Assembly: GCA_029224185.1 (NCBI GenBank)
Contig: CM055188.1
Location: 17,582,497-17,646,496, forward strand
Source of the DNA: Karalla daura
Lineage: Eukaryota; Chordata; Actinopteri; Chaetodontiformes; Leiognathidae
Reading direction: 5' to 3'
DNA length: 64,000 bases
Shown here: piece after piece, positions 9,216-24,266 of the stretch
Position numbering within the stretch: position 1 is the first letter of the stretch
Layout: every line of letters begins with the position of its first letter
Made by a program: the position numbers and the translations under genes
The notes under the pieces: model-generated
Database searches by the model: none
The model's input: the letters and a program-made list of their open reading frames with translations, nothing else
What the model was told of the DNA's origin: nothing

Positions 9216-12200
9216 CTTGAGAGATGAACCTATACAAACTGACACCATGGGGTCCTACTTATAAACTTTCAGACACTAACAGTTTGGTCTTATCAACACT
9301 GTGATGTCACAGTGACATCATCAAGCACCTTGACACATTCAAAGGCACCTGATGCAGCTTGTGGATTGCACTGATCAAAGGCTGGTGTCAAAAAGCCTTT
9401 GATGTTTTTGCAAAGCACAAAAAGCGAAAAAAAGATAAGAAAATATAAAAAAGAAAAATAAACCTAAAGGACAATTGGAAGAGAGGTGCAGACCCCGCCT
9501 TGGCCGGTTCATCCTAGTGGTCCTAGAGAGATGAACCTGAACAAACTGACACCATGGGGTCCTACTTATAAACTTTCAGAAACTTACAGTTTGGTCTTAT
9601 CAACACTGTGATGTCACAGTGACATCATCAAGCACCTTGACACCTTCAAAGGCACCTGATGCAGCTTGTGGAATGCACTGATCAAAGGCTGGTGTCAAAA
9701 AGCCTTTGATGTTTTTGCAAAGCACAAAAAGCGAAAAAAAGATAAGAAAACATAAAAAAAGACAAATAAAACTAAAAGAAAATTGGAAGAGAGGTGCAGA
9801 CCCCGCCTTGGCCGGTTCATCCTAGTGGTCCTCGAGAGATGAACCTATACAAACTGACACCATGGGGTCCTACTTATAAACTTTCAGACACTAACAGTTT
9901 GGTCTTATCAACACTGTGATGTCACAGTGACATCATCAAGCACCTTGACACCTTCAAAGGCACCTGATGCAGCTTGTGGAATGTACTGATCAAAGGCTGG
10001 TGTCAAAAAGCCTTTGATATTTTTGCAAAGCACAAAAAGCGAAAAAAAGATAAAAAATATAAAAAAAGACAAATAAAACTAAAAGAAAATTGGAAGAGAG
10101 GTGCAGACCCCTCCTGGGTCGGTTCATCCCACTGGTCCTAGAGAGATGAACCTAAGCAAACTGACTCCATGGGGTCCTACTTATAAACTTTCAGACACTA
10201 ACAGTTTGGTCTTATCAACACTGTGATGTCACAGTGACATCATCAAGCACCTTGACACCTTCAAAGGCACCTGATGCAGCTTGTGGAATGCACTGATCAA
10301 AGGCTGGTGTCAAAAAGCCTTTGATGTTTTTGCAAAGCACAAAAAGCAAAAAAAAGAAAAAAAATATAAAAAAAGACAAATAAACCTAAAAGACAATTGG
10401 AAGAGAGGTGCAGACCCCGCCTTGGCCGGTTCATCCTAGTGGTCCTCGAGAGATGAACCTATACAAACTGACACCATGGGGTCCTACTTATAAACTTTCA
10501 GACACTAACAGTTTGGTCTTATCAACACTGTGATGTCACAGTGACATCATCAAGCACCTTGACACCTTCAAAGGCACCTGATGCAGCTTGTGGATTGCAC
10601 TGATCAAAGGCTGGTGTCAAAAAGCCTTTGATGTTTTTGCAAAGCACAAAAAGCAAAAAAAAGAAAAAATATACAAAAAAAGACAAATAAAACTAAAAGA
10701 CAATTGGAAGAGAGGTGCAGACCCCTCCTGGGCCGGTTCATCCCACTGGTCCTAGAGAGATGAACCTGAACAAACTGACACCATGGGGTCCTACTTATAA
10801 ACTTTCAGACACTTACAGTTTGGTCTTATCAACACTGTGATGTCACAGTGACATCATCAAGCACCTTGACACCTTCAAAGGCACCTGATGCAGCTTGTGG
10901 AATGCACTGATCAAAGGCTGGTGTCAAAAAGCCTTTGATGTTTTTGCAAAGCACAAAAAGCGAAAAAAAGATAAGAAAACATAAAAAAAGACAAATAAAA
11001 CTAAAAGAAAATTTGAAGAGAGGTGCATTCCCCGCCTTGGCCGGTTCATCCTAGTGGTCCTAGAGAGATGAACCTATACAAACTGACACCATGGGGTCCT
11101 ACTTATAAACTTTCAGACACTTACAGTTTGGTCTTATCAACACTGTGATGTCACAGTGACATCATCAAGCACCTTGACACCTTCAAAGGGACCTGATGCA
11201 GCTTGTGGATTGCACTGATCAAAGGCTGGTGTCAAAAAGCCTTTGATGTTTTTGCAAAGCACAAAAAGCGAAAAAAAGATAAGAAAATATAAAAAAGAAA
11301 AATAAACCTAAAGGACAATTGGAAGAGAGGTGCAGACCCCGCCTTGGCCGGTTCATCCTAGTGGTCCTAGAGAGATGAACCTATACAAACTGACACCATG
11401 GGGACCTACTTATAAACTTTCAGACACTAACAGTTTGGTCTTATCAACACTGTGATGTCACAGTGACATCATCAAGCACCTTGACACCTTCAAAGGCACC
11501 TGATGCAGCTTGTGGAATGCACTGATCAAAGGCTGGTGTCAAAAAGCCTTTGATGTTTTTGCAAAGCACAAAAAGCAAAAAAAAGAAAAAATATATAAAA
11601 AAAGACAAATAAACCTAAAAGACAATTGGAAGAGAGGTGCAGACCCCGCCTTGGCCGGTTCATCCTAGTGGTCCTAGAGAGATGAACCTAAACAAACTGA
11701 CACCATGGGGTCCTACTTATAAACTTTCAGACACTTACAGTTTGGTCTTATCAACACTGTGATGTCACAGTGACATCATCAAGCACCTTGACACCTTCAA
11801 AGGCACCTGATGCAGCTTGTGGAATGCACTGATCAAAGGCTGGTGTCAAAAAGCCTTTGATGTTTTGCAAAGCAGAAAAAGCAAAAAAAAGCAAAAATAT
11901 ATAAAAAAAGACAAATAAACCTAAAAGACAATTGGAAGAGAGGTGCAGACCCCGCCTTGGCCGGTTCATCCTAGTGGTCCTAGAGAGATGAACCTGAACA
12001 AACTGACACCATGGGGTCCTACTTATAAACTTTCAGACACTTACAGTTTGGTCTTATCAACACTGTGATGTCACAGTGACATCATCAAGCACCTTGACAC
12101 CTTCAAAGGCACCTGATGCAGCTTGTGGAATGCACTGGTCAAAGGCTGGTGTCAAAAAGCCTTTGATGTTTTTGCAAAGCACAAAAAGCGAAAAAAAGAT

Positions 12201-14436
12201 AAGAAAATATAAAAAAGAAAAATAAACCTAAAGGACAATTGGAAGAGAGGTGCAGACCCCGCCTTGGCCGGTTCATCCTAGTGGTCCTAGAGAGATGAAC
12301 CTGAACAAACTGACACCATGGGGTCCTACTTATAAACTTTCAGACACTTACAGTTTGGTCTTATCAACACTGTGATGTCACAGTGACATCATCAAGCACC
12401 TTGACACCTTCAAAGGCACCTGATGCAGCTTGTGGAATGCACTGATCAAAGGCTGGTGTCAAAAAGCCTTTGATGTTTTTGCAAAGCACAAAAAGCAAAA
12501 AAAAGAAAAAATATATAAAAAAAGGCAAATAAACCTAAAAGACAATTGGAAGAGAGGTGCAGACCCCGCCTTGGCCGGTTCATCCTAGTGGTCCTAGAGA
12601 GATGAACCTAAACAAACTGACACCATGGGGTCCTACTTATAAACTTTCAGACACATACAGTTTGGTCTTATCAACACTGTGATGTCACAGTGACATCATC
12701 AAGCACCTTGACACCTTCAAAGGCACCTGATGCAGCTTGTGGAATGTACTGATCAAAGGCTGGTGTCAAAAAGCCTTTGATATTTTTGCAAAGCACAAAA
12801 AGCGAAAAAAAGATAAAAAATATAAAACAAGACAAATAAAACTAAAAGAAAATTGGAAGAGAGGTGCAGACCCCTCCTGGGCCGGTTCATCCCACTGGTC
12901 CTAGAGAGATGAACCTAAACAAACTGACTCCATGGGGTCCTACTTATAAACTTTCAGACACTAACAGTTTGGTCTTATCAACACTGTGATGTCACAGTGA
13001 CATCATCAAGCACCTTGACACCTTCAAAGGCACCTGATGCAGCTTGTGGAATGTACTGATCAAAGGCTGGTGTCAAAAAGCCTTTGATATTTTTGCAAAG
13101 CACAAAAAGCGAAAAAAAGATAAAAAATATAAAAAAAGACAAATAAAACTAAAAGAAAATTGGAAGAGAGGTGCAGACCCCTCCTGGGCCGGTTCATCCC
13201 ACTGGTCCTAGAGAGATGAACCTAAGCAAACTGACTCCATGGGGTCCTACTTATAAACTTTCAGACACTAACAGTTTGGTCTTATCAACACTGTGATGTC
13301 ACAGTGACATCATCAAGCACCTTGACACCTTCAAAGGCACCTGATGCAGCTTGTGGAATGCACTGATCAAAGGCTGGTGTCAAAAAGCCTTTGATGTTTT
13401 TGCAAAGCACAAAAAGCAAAAACAAGAAAAAAAATATAAAAAAAGACAAATAAACCTAAAAGACAATTGGAAGAGAGGTGCAGACCCCGCCTTGGCCGGT
13501 TCATCCTAGTGGTCCTCGAGAGATGAACCTATACAAACTGACACCATGGGGTCCTACTTATAAACTTTCAGACACTAACAGTTTGGTCTTATCAACACTG
13601 TGATGTCACAGTGACATCATCAAGCACCTTGACACCTTCAAAGGCACCTGATGCAGCTTGTGGAATGTACTGATCAAAGGCTGGTGTCAAAAAGCCTTTG
13701 ATGTTTTTGCAAAGCACAAAAAGCGAAAAAAAGATAAAAAATATAAAAAAAGACAAATAAAACTAAAAGAAAATTGGAAGAGAGGTGCTAGCCCCTCCTG
13801 GGCCGGTTCATCCCACTGGTCCTAGAGAGATGAACCAAAACAAACTGACACCATGGGGTCCTACTTATAAACTTTCAGACACTTACAGTTTGGTCTTATC
13901 AACACCGTGATGTCACAGTGACATCATCAAGCACCTTGACACCTTCAAAGGCACCTGATGCAGCTTGTGGATTGCACTGATCAAAGGCTGGTGTCAAAAA
14001 GCCTTTGATGTTTTTGCAAAGCACAAAAAGCAAAAAAAAGAAAAAATAAATAAAAAAAGACAAATAAACCTAAAAGACAATTGGAAGAGAGGTGCAGACC
14101 CCGCCTTGGCCGGTTCATCCTAGTGGTCCTAGAGAGATGAACCTAAACAAACTGACACCATGGGGTCCTACTTATAAACTTTCAGACACTTATTGTTTGG
14201 TCTTATCAACACTGTGATGTCACAGTGACATCATCAAGCACCTTGACACCTTCAAAGGCACCTGATGCAGCTTGTGGAATGTACTGATCAAAGGCTGGTG
14301 TCAAAAAGCCTTTGATGTTTTTGCAAAGCACAAAAAGCGAAAAAAAGATAAAAAATATAAAAAAAAGACAAATAAAACTAAACGAAAATTGGAAGAGAGG
14401 TGCTAGCCCCTCCTGGGCTCGTTCATCCCACTGGTC
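9216..14436. repeat. HOR A variant, copy 3 (17 monomers, 5,221 bp)
   Basis: m1 to m9 match copy 2 at offset 4,300 (m9 has CTAAAC instead of CTGAAC). The m10 at 11980 is chimeric, with the CTGGTCAAAGG of m10 but the m1/m7-type tail CTAAAGGAC. Monomers at 12287, 12594, 12901 and 13208 replace m11, then m12, m13 and m14 close the unit (13515, 13822, 14129). The m13 copy carries a private ACACCGTGATG in the palindrome box. Confidence 0.88.
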
Positions 14437-16586
14437 CTTGAGAGATGAACCTATACAAACTGACACCATGGGGTCCTACTTATAAACATTCAGACACTAA
14501 CAGTTTGGTCTTATCAACACTGTGATGTCACAGTGACATCATCAAGCACCTTGACACATTCAAAGGCACCTGATGCAGCTTGTGGATTGCACTGATCAAA
14601 GGCTGGTGTCAAAAAGCCTTTGATGTTTTTGCAAAGCACAAAAAGCGAAAAAAAGATAAGAAAATATAAAAAAGAAAAATAAACCTAAAGGACAATTGGA
14701 AGAGAGGTGCAGACCCCGCCTTGGCCGGTTCATCCTAGTGGTCCTCGAGAGATGAACCTATACAAACTGACACCATGGGGTCCTACTTATAAACTTTCAG
14801 ACACTAACAGTTTGGTCTTATCAACACTGTGATGTCACAGTGACATCATCAAGCACCTTGACACCTTCAAAGGCACCTGATGCAGCTTGTGGAATGTACT
14901 GATCAAAGGCTGGTGTCAAAAAGCCTTTGATATTTTTGCAAAGCACAAAAAGCGAAAAAAAGATAAAAAATATAAAGAAAGACAAATAAAACTAAAAGAA
15001 AATTGGAAGAGAGGTGCAGACCCCTCCTGGGTCGGTTCATCCCACTGGTCCTAGAGAGATGAACCTAAGCAAACTGACTCCATGGGGTCCTACTTATAAA
15101 CTTTCAGACACTAACAGTTTGGTCTTATCAACACTGTGATGTCACAGTGACATCATCAAGCACCTTGACACCTTCAAAGGCACCTGATGCAGCTTGTGGA
15201 ATGCACTGATCAAAGGCTGGTGTCAAAAAGCCTTTGATGTTTTTGCAAAGCACAAAAAGCAAAAAAAAGAAAAAATATATAAAAAAAGACAAATAAACCT
15301 AAAAGACAATTGGAAGAGAGGTGCAGACCCCGCCTTGGCCGGTTCATCCTAGTGGTCCTCGAGAGATGAACCTAAACAAACTGACACCATGGGGTCCTAC
15401 TTATAAACTTTCAGACACTAACAGTTTGGTCTTATCAACACTGTGATGTCACAGTGACATCATCAAGCACCTTGACACCTTCAAAGGCACCTGATGCAGC
15501 TTGTGGATTGCACTGATCAAAGGCTGGTGTCAAAAAGCCTTTGATGTTTTTGCAAAGCACAAAAAGCAAAAAAAAGAAAAAATATACAAAAAAAGACAAA
15601 TAAAACTAAAAGACAATTGGAAGAGAGGTGCAGACCCCTCCTGGGCCGGTTCATCCCACTGGTCCTAGAGAGATGAACCTGAACAAACTGACACCATGGG
15701 GTCCTACTTATAAACTTTCAGACACTTACAGTTTGGTCTTATCAACACTGTGATGTCACAGTGACATCATCAAGCACCTTGACACCTTCAAAGGCACCTG
15801 ATGCAGCTTGTGGAATGCACTGATCAAAGGCTGGTGTCAAAAAGCCTTTGATGTTTTTGCAAAGCACAAAAAGCGAAAAAAAGATAAGAAAACATAAAAA
15901 AAGCCAAATAAAACTAAAAGAAAATTTGAAGAGAGGTGCATTCCCCGCCTTGGCCGGTTCATCCTAGTGGTCCTAGAGAGATGAACCTATACAAACTGAC
16001 ACCATGGGGTCCTACTTATAAACTTTCAGACACTTACAGTTTGGTCTTATCAACACTGTGATGTCACAGTGACATCATCAAGCACCTTGACACCTTCAAA
16101 GGGACCTGATGCAGCTTGTGGATTGCACTGATCAAAGGCTGGTGTCAAAAAGCCTTTGATGTTTTTGCAAAGCACAAAAAGCGAAAAAAAGATAAGAAAA
16201 TATAAAAAAGAAAAATAAACCTAAAGGACAATTGGAAGAGAGGTGCAGACCCCGCCTTGGCCGGTTCATCCTAGTGGTCCTAGAGAGATGAACCTATACA
16301 AACTGACACCATGGGGACCTACTTATAAACTTTCAGACACTAACAGTTTGGTCTTATCAACACTGTGATGTCACAGTGACATCATCAAGCACCTTGACAC
16401 CTTCAAAGGCACCTGATGCAGCTTGTGGAATGCACTGATCAAAGGCTGGTGTCAAAAAGCCTTTGATGTTTTTGCAAAGCACAAAAAGCAAAAAAAAGAA
16501 AAAATATATAAAAAAAGACAAATAAACCTAAAAGACAATTGGAAGAGAGGTGCAGACCCCGCCTTGGCCGGTTCATCCTAGTGGTC
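14437..16586. repeat. Partial HOR A lacking m2 (7 monomers)
   Basis: m1 (14437) is followed directly by m3 (14744), then m4 to m8. Loss of m2 is a clean one-monomer deletion. m6 has a private AAGCCAAAT. Confidence 0.85.
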
Positions 16587-19500
16587 CTAGAGAGATGAAC
16601 CTAAACAAACTGACACCATGGGGTCCTACTTATAAACTTTCAGACACTTACAGTTTGGTCTTATCAACACTGTGATGTCACAGTGACATCATCAAGCACC
16701 TTGACACCTTCAAAGGCACCTGATGCAGCTTGTGGAATGCACTGATCAAAGGCTGGTGTCAAAAAGCCTTTGATGTTTTGCAAAGCACAAAAAGCAAAAA
16801 AAAGCAAAAATATATAAAAAAAGACGAATAAACCTAAAAGACAATTGGAAGAGAGGTGCAGACCCCGCCTTGGCCGGTTCATCCTAGTGGTCCTAGAGAG
16901 ATGAACCTGAACAAACTGACACCATGGGGTCCTACTTATAAACTTTCAGACACTTACAGTTTGGTCTTATCAACACTGTGATGTCACAGTGACATCATCA
17001 AGCACCTTGACACCTTCAAAGGCACCTGATGCAGCTTGTGGAATGCACTGGTCAAAGGCTGGTGTCAAAAAGCCTTTGATGTTTTTGCAAAGCACAAAAA
17101 GCGAAAAAAAGATAAGAAAACATAAAAAAAGACAAATAAAACTAAAAGAAAATTTGAAGAAAGGTGCATTCCCCGCCTTGGCCGGTTCATCCTAGTGGTC
17201 CTCGAGAGATGAACCTGAACAAACTGACACCATGGGGTCCTACTTATAAACTTTCAGACACTAACAGTTTGGTCTTATCAACACTGTGATGTCACAGTGA
17301 CATCATCAAGCACCTTGACACCTTCAAAGGCACCTGATGCAGCTTGTGGAATGCACTGATCAAAGGCTGGTGTCAAAAAGCCTTTGATGCTTTTGCAAAG
17401 CACAAAAAGCAAAAAAAATAAAAAATATATAAAAAAAGACAAATAAACCTAAAAGACAATTGGAAGAGAGGTGCAGACCCCGCCTTGGCCGGTTCATCCT
17501 AGTGGTCCTAGAGAGATGAACCTAAACAAACTGACACCATGGGGTCCTACTTATGAACTTTCAGACACTTACAGTTTGGTCTTATCAACACTGTGATGTC
17601 ACAGTGACATCATCAAGCACCTTGACACCTTCAAAGGCACCTGATGCAGCTTGTGGAATGTACTGATCAAAGGCTGGTGTCAAAAAGCCTTTGATGTTTG
17701 TGCAAAGCACAAAAAGCGAAAAAAAGATAAAAAATATAAAAAAAGACAAATAAAACTAAAAGAAAATTGGAAGAGAGGTGCTAGCCCCTCCTGGGCCGGT
17801 TCATCCCACTGGTCCTAGAGAGATGAACCAAAACAAACTGACACCATGGGGTCCTACTTATAAACTTTCAGACACTTACAGTTTGGTCTTATCAACACTG
17901 TGATGTCACAGTGACATCATCAAGCACCTTGACACCTTCAAAGGCACCTGATGCAGCTTGTGGATTGCACTGATCAAAGGCTGGTGTCAAAAAGCCTTTG
18001 ATGTTTTTGCAAAGCACAAAAAGCAAAAAAAAGAAAAAATATATAAAAAAAGACAAATAAACCTAAAAGACAATTGGAAGAGAGGTGCAGACCCCGCCTT
18101 GGCCGGTTCATCCTAGTGGTCCTAGAGAGATGAACCTAAACAAACTGACACCATGGGGTCCTACTTATAAACTTTCAGACACTTATTGTTTGGTCTTATC
18201 AACACTGTGATGTCACAGTGACATCATCAAGCACCTTGACACCTTCAAAGGCACCTGATGCAGCTTGTGGAATGTACTGATCAAAGGCTGGTGTCAAAAA
18301 GCCTTTGATGTTTTTGCAAAGCACAAAAAGCGAAAAAAAGATAAAAAATATAAAAAAAAGACAAATAAAACTAAACGAAAATTGGAAGAGAGGTGCTAGC
18401 CCCTCCTGGGCTCGTTCATCCCACTGGTCCTTGAGAGATGAACCTATACAAACTGACACCATGGGGTCCTACTTATAAACATTCAGACACTAACAGTTTG
18501 GTCTTATCAACACTGTGATGTCACAGTGACATCATCAAGCACCTTGACACCTTCAAAGGCACCTGATGCAGCTTGTGGAATGCACTGATCAAAGGCTGGT
18601 GTCAAAAAGCCTTTGATGTTTTTGCAAAGCACAAAAAGCAAAAAAAAGAAAAAATATATAAAAAAAGACAAATAAACCTAAAAGACAATTGGAAGAGAGG
18701 TGCAGACCCCGCCTTGGCCGGTTCATCCTAGTGGTCCTAGAGAGATGAACCTGAACAAACTGACACCATGGGGTCCTACTTCTAAACTTTCAGACACTTA
18801 CAGTTTGGTCTTATCAACACTGTGATGTCACAGTGACATCATCAAGCACCTTGACACCTTCAAAGGCACCTGATGCAGCTTGTGGAATGTACTGATCAAA
18901 GGCTGGTGTCAAAAAGCCTTTGATGTTTTTGCAAAGCACAAAAAGCGAAAAAAAGATAAAAAATATAAAAAAAGACAAATAAAACTAAACGAAAATTGGA
19001 AGAGAGGTGCTAGCCCCTCCAGGGCTCGTTCATCCCACTGGTCCTTGAGAGATGAACCTGAACAAACTGACACCATGGGGTCCTACTTATAAACTTTCAG
19101 ACACTTACAGTTTGGTCTTATCAACACTGTGGTGTCACAGTGACATCATCAAGCACCTTGACACCTTCAAAGGCACCTGATGCAGCTTGTGGAATGCACT
19201 GATCAAAGGCTGGTTTCAAAAAGCCTTTGATGTTTTTGCAAAGCACAAAAAGCGAAAAAAAGATAAGAAAATATAAAAAAGAAAAATAAACCTAAAGGAC
19301 AATTGGAAGAGAGGTGCAGACCCCGCCTTGGCCGGTTCATCCTAGTGGTCCTAGAGAGATGAACCTGAACAAACTGACACCATGGGGTCCTACTTATAAA
19401 CTTTCAGACACTTACAGTTTGGTCTTATCAACACTGTGATGTCACAGTGACATCATCAAGCACCTTGACACCTTCAAAGGCACCTGATGCAGCTTGTGGA

Positions 19501-20580
19501 ATGCACTGATCAAAGGCTGGTGTCAAAAAGCCTTTGATGTTTTTGCAAAGCACAAAAAGCGAAAAAAAGATAAGAAAACATAAAAAAAGACAAATAAAAC
19601 TAAAAGAAAATTGGAAGAGAGGTGCAGACCCCGCCTTGGCCGGTTCATCCTAGTGGTCCTCCAGAGATGAACCTATACAAACTGACACCATGGGGTCCTA
19701 CTTATAAACTTTCAGACACTAACAGTTTGGTCTTATCAACACTGTGATGTCACAGTGACATCATCAAGCACCTTGACACCTTCAAAGGCACCTGATGCAG
19801 CTTGTGGAATGTACTGATCAAAGGCTGGTGTCAAAAAGCCTTTGATATTTTTGCAAAGCACAAAAAGCGAAAAAAAGATAAAAAATATAAAAAAAAGACA
19901 AATAAAACTAAAAGAAAATTGGAAGAGAGGTGCAGACCCCTCCTGGGCCGGTTCATCCCACTGGTCCTAGAGAGATGAACCTAAGCAAACTGACTCCATG
20001 GGGTCCTACTTATAAACTTTCAGACACTAACAGTTTGGTCTTATCAACACTGTGATGTCACAGTGACATCATCAAGCACCTTGACACCTTCAAAGGCACC
20101 TGATGCAGCTTGTGGAATGCACTGATCAAAGGCTGGTGTCAAAAAGCCTTTGATGTTTTTGCAAAGCACAAAAAGCAAAAAAAAGAAAAAATATATAAAA
20201 AAAGACAAATAAACCTAAAAGACAATTGGAAGAGAGGTGCAGACCCCGCCTTGGCCGGTTCATCCTAGTGGTCCTAGAGAGATGAACCTATACAAACTGA
20301 CACCATGGGGACCTACTTATAAACTTTCAGACACTAACAGTTTGGTCTTATCAACACTGTGATGTCACAGTGACATCATCAAGCACCTTGACACCTTCAA
20401 AGGCACCTGATGCAGCTTGTGGAATGCACTGATCAAAGGCTGGTGTCAAAAAGCCTTTGATGTTTTTGCAAAGCACAAAAAGCAAAAAAAAGAAAAAATA
20501 TATAAAAAAAGACACATAAACCTAAAAGACAATTGGAAGAGAGGTGCAGACCCCGCCTTGGCCGGTTCATCCTAGTGGTC
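16587..20580. repeat. HOR B, copy 1 (13 monomers, 3,994 bp)
   Basis: Order: m9, m10, m11, m12-derivative, m13, m14, an m1-derivative (18430), a new monomer with TACTTCTAAAC and CCTCCAGGGCTCG (18737), a monomer with ACTGTGGTGTCACAG and GGTTTCAAAAAG (19044), m2, m3 (starting CTCCAGAG), m4, m8. m5, m6 and m7 are missing. Copy 2 repeats the block at offset 3,994. Confidence 0.9.
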
Positions 20581-23500
20581 CTAGAGAGATGAACCTAAAC
20601 AAACTGACACCATGGGGTCCTACTTATAAACTTTCAGACACTTACAGTTTGGTCTTATCAACACTGTGATGTCACAGTGACATCATCAAGCACCTTGACA
20701 CCTTCAAAGGCACCTGATGCAGCTTGTGGAATGCACTGATCAAAGGCTGGTGTCAAAAAGCCTTTGATGTTTTGCAAAGCACAAAAAGCAAAAAAAAGCA
20801 AAAATATATAAAAAAAGACAAATAAACCTAAAAGACAATTGGAAGAGAGGTGCAGACCCCGCCTTGGCCGGTTCATCCTAGTGGTCCTAGAGAGATGAAC
20901 CTGAACAAACTGACACCATGGGGTCCTACTTATAAACTTTCAGACACTTACAGTTTGGTCTTATCAACACTGTGATGTCACAGTGACATCATCAAGCACC
21001 TTGACACCTTCAAAGGCACCTGATGCAGCTTGTGGAATGCACTGGTCAAAGGCTGGTGTCAAAAAGCCTTTGATGTTTTTGCAAAGCACAAAAAGCAAAA
21101 AAAAGATAAGAAAACATAAAAAAAGACAAATAAAACTAAAAGAAAATTTGAAGAAAGGTGCATTCCCCGCCTTGGCCGGTTCATCCTAGTGGTCCTCGAG
21201 AGATGAACCTGAACAAACTGACACCATGGGGTCCTACTTATAAACTTTCAGACACTAACAGTTTGGTCTTATCAACACTGTGATGTCACAGTGACATCAT
21301 CAAGCACCTTGACACCTTCAAAGGCACCTGATGCAGCTTGTGGAATGCACTGATCAAAGGCTGGTGTCAAAAAGCCTTTGATGCTTTTGCAAAGCACAAA
21401 AAGCAAAAAAAATAAAAAAAATATAAAAAAAGACAAATAAACCTAAAAGACAATTGGAAGAGAGGTGCAGACCCCGCCTTGGCCGGTTCATCCTAGTGGT
21501 CCTAGAGAGATGAACCTAAACAAACTGACACCATGGGGTCCTACTTATGAACTTTCAGACACTTACAGTTTGGTCTTATCAACACTGTGATGTCACAGTG
21601 ACATCATCAAGCACCTTGACACCTTCAAAGGCACCTGATGCAGCTTGTGGAATGTACTGATCAAAGGCTGGTGTCAAAAAGCCTTTGATGTTTGTGCAAA
21701 GCACAAAAAGCGAAAAAAAGATAAGAAAATATAAAAAAGACAAATAAAACTAAAAGAAAATTGGAAGAGAGGTGCTAGCCCCTCCTGGGCCGGTTCATCC
21801 CACTGGTCCTAGAGAGATGAACCTAAACAAACTGACACCATGGGGTCCTACTTATAAACTTTCAGACACTTACAGTTTGGTCTTATCAACACTGTGATGT
21901 CACAGTGACATCATCAAGCACCTTGACACCTTCAAAGGCACCTGATGCAGCTTGTGGATTGCACTGATCAAAGGCTGGTGTCAAAAAGCCTTTGATGTTT
22001 TTGCAAAGCACAAAAAGCAAAAAAAAGAAAAAATATATAAAAAAAGACAAATAAACCTAAAAGACAATTGGAAGAGAGGTGCAGACCCCGCCTTGGCCGG
22101 TTCATCCTAGTGGTCCTAGAGAGATGAACCTAAACAAACTGACACCATGGGGTCCTACTTATAAACTTTCAGACACTTATTGTTTGGTCTTATCAACACT
22201 GTGATGTCACAGTGACATCATCAAGCACCTTGACACCTTCAAAGGCACCTGATGCAGCTTGTGGAATGTACTGATCAAAGGCTGGTGTCAAAAAGCCTTT
22301 GATGTTTTTGCAAAGCACAAAAAGCGAAAAAAAGATAAAAAATATAAAAAAAAGACAAATAAAACTAAACGAAAATTGGAAGAGAGGTGCTAGCCCCTCC
22401 TGGGCTCGTTCATCCCACTGGTCCTTGAGAGATGAACCTATACAAACTGACACCATGGGGTCCTACTTATAAACATTCAGACACTAACAGTTTGGTCTTA
22501 TCAACACTGTGATGTCACAGTGACATCATCAAGCACCTTGACACCTTCAAAGGCACCTGATGCAGCTTGTGGAATGCACTGATCAAAGGCTGGTGTCAAA
22601 AAGCCTTTGATGTTTTTGCAAAGCACAAAAAGCAAAAAAAAGAAAAAATATATAAAAAAAGACAAATAAACCTAAAAGACAATTGGAAGAGAGGTGCAGA
22701 CCCCGCCTTGGCCGGTTCATCCTAGTGGTCCTAGAGAGATGAACCTGAACAAACTGACACCATGGGGTCCTACTTCTAAACTTTCAGACACTTACAGTTT
22801 GGTCTTATCAACACTGTGATGTCACAGTGACATCATCAAGCACCTTGACACCTTCAAAGGCACCTGATGCAGCTTGTGGAATGTACTGATCAAAGGCTGG
22901 TGTCAAAAAGCCTTTGATGTTTTTGCAAAGCACAAAAAGCGAAAAAAAGATAAAAAATATAAAAAAAGACAAATAAAACTAAACGAAAATTGGAAGAGAG
23001 GTGCTAGCCCCTCCAGGGCTCGTTCATCCCACTGGTCCTTGAGAGATGAACCTGAACAAACTGACACCATGGGGTCCTACTTATAAACTTTCAGACACTT
23101 ACAGTTTGGTCTTATCAACACTGTGGTGTCACAGTGACATCATCAAGCACCTTGACACCTTCAAAGGCACCTGATGCAGCTTGTGGAATGCACTGATCAA
23201 AGGCTGGTTTCAAAAAGCCTTTGATGTTTTTGCAAAGCACAAAAAGCGAAAAAAAGATAAGAAAATATAAAAAAGAAAAATAAACCTAAAGGACAATTGG
23301 AAGAGAGGTGCAGACCCCGCCTTGGCCGGTTCATCCTAGTGGTCCTAGAGAGATGAACCTGAACAAACTGACACCATGGGGTCCTACTTATAAACTTTCA
23401 GACACTTACAGTTTGGTCTTATCAACACTGTGATGTCACAGTGACATCATCAAGCACCTTGACACCTTCAAAGGCACCTGATGCAGCTTGTGGAATGCAC

Positions 23501-24266
23501 TGATCAAAGGCTGGTGTCAAAAAGCCTTTGATGTTTTTGCAAAGCACAAAAAGCGAAAAAAAGATAAGAAAACATAAAAAAAGACAAATAAAACTAAAAG
23601 AAAATTGGAAGAGAGGTGCAGACCCCGCCTTGGCCGGTTCATCCTAGTGGTCCTCCAGAGATGAACCTATACAAACTGACACCATGGGGTCCTACTTATA
23701 AACTTTCAGACACTAACAGTTTGGTCTTATCAACACTGTGATGTCACAGTGACATCATCAAGCACCTTGACACCTTCAAAGGCACCTGATGCAGCTTGTG
23801 GAATGTACTGATCAAAGGCTGGTGTCAAAAAGCCTTTGATATTTTTGCAAAGCACAAAAAGCGAAAAAAAGATAAAAAATATAAAAAAAGACAAATAAAA
23901 CTAAAAGAAAATTGGAAGAGAGGTGCAGACCCCTCCTGGGCCGGTTCATCCCACTGGTCCTAGAGAGATGAACCTAAGCAAACTGACTCCATGGGGTCCT
24001 ACTTATAAACTTTCAGACACTAACAGTTTGGTCTTATCAACACTGTGATGTCACAGTGACATCATCAAGCACCTTGACACCTTCAAAGGCACCTGATGCA
24101 GCTTGTGGAATGCACTGATCAAAGGCTGGTGTCAAAAAGCCTTTAATGTTTTTGCAAAGCACAAAAAGCGAAAAAAAGATAAGAAAATATAAAAAAGAAA
24201 AATAAACCTAAAGGACAATTGGAAGAGAGGTGCAGACCCCGCCTTGGCCGGTTCATCCTAGTGGTC
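20581..24266. repeat. HOR B, copy 2 (12 monomers)
   Basis: Repeats copy 1 at offset 3,994 through m4. Within the last monomer, near 24145, the match breaks (CTTTAATG and a CTAAAGGAC tail instead of the m4 tail), so this monomer is a junction chimera. Confidence 0.88.
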
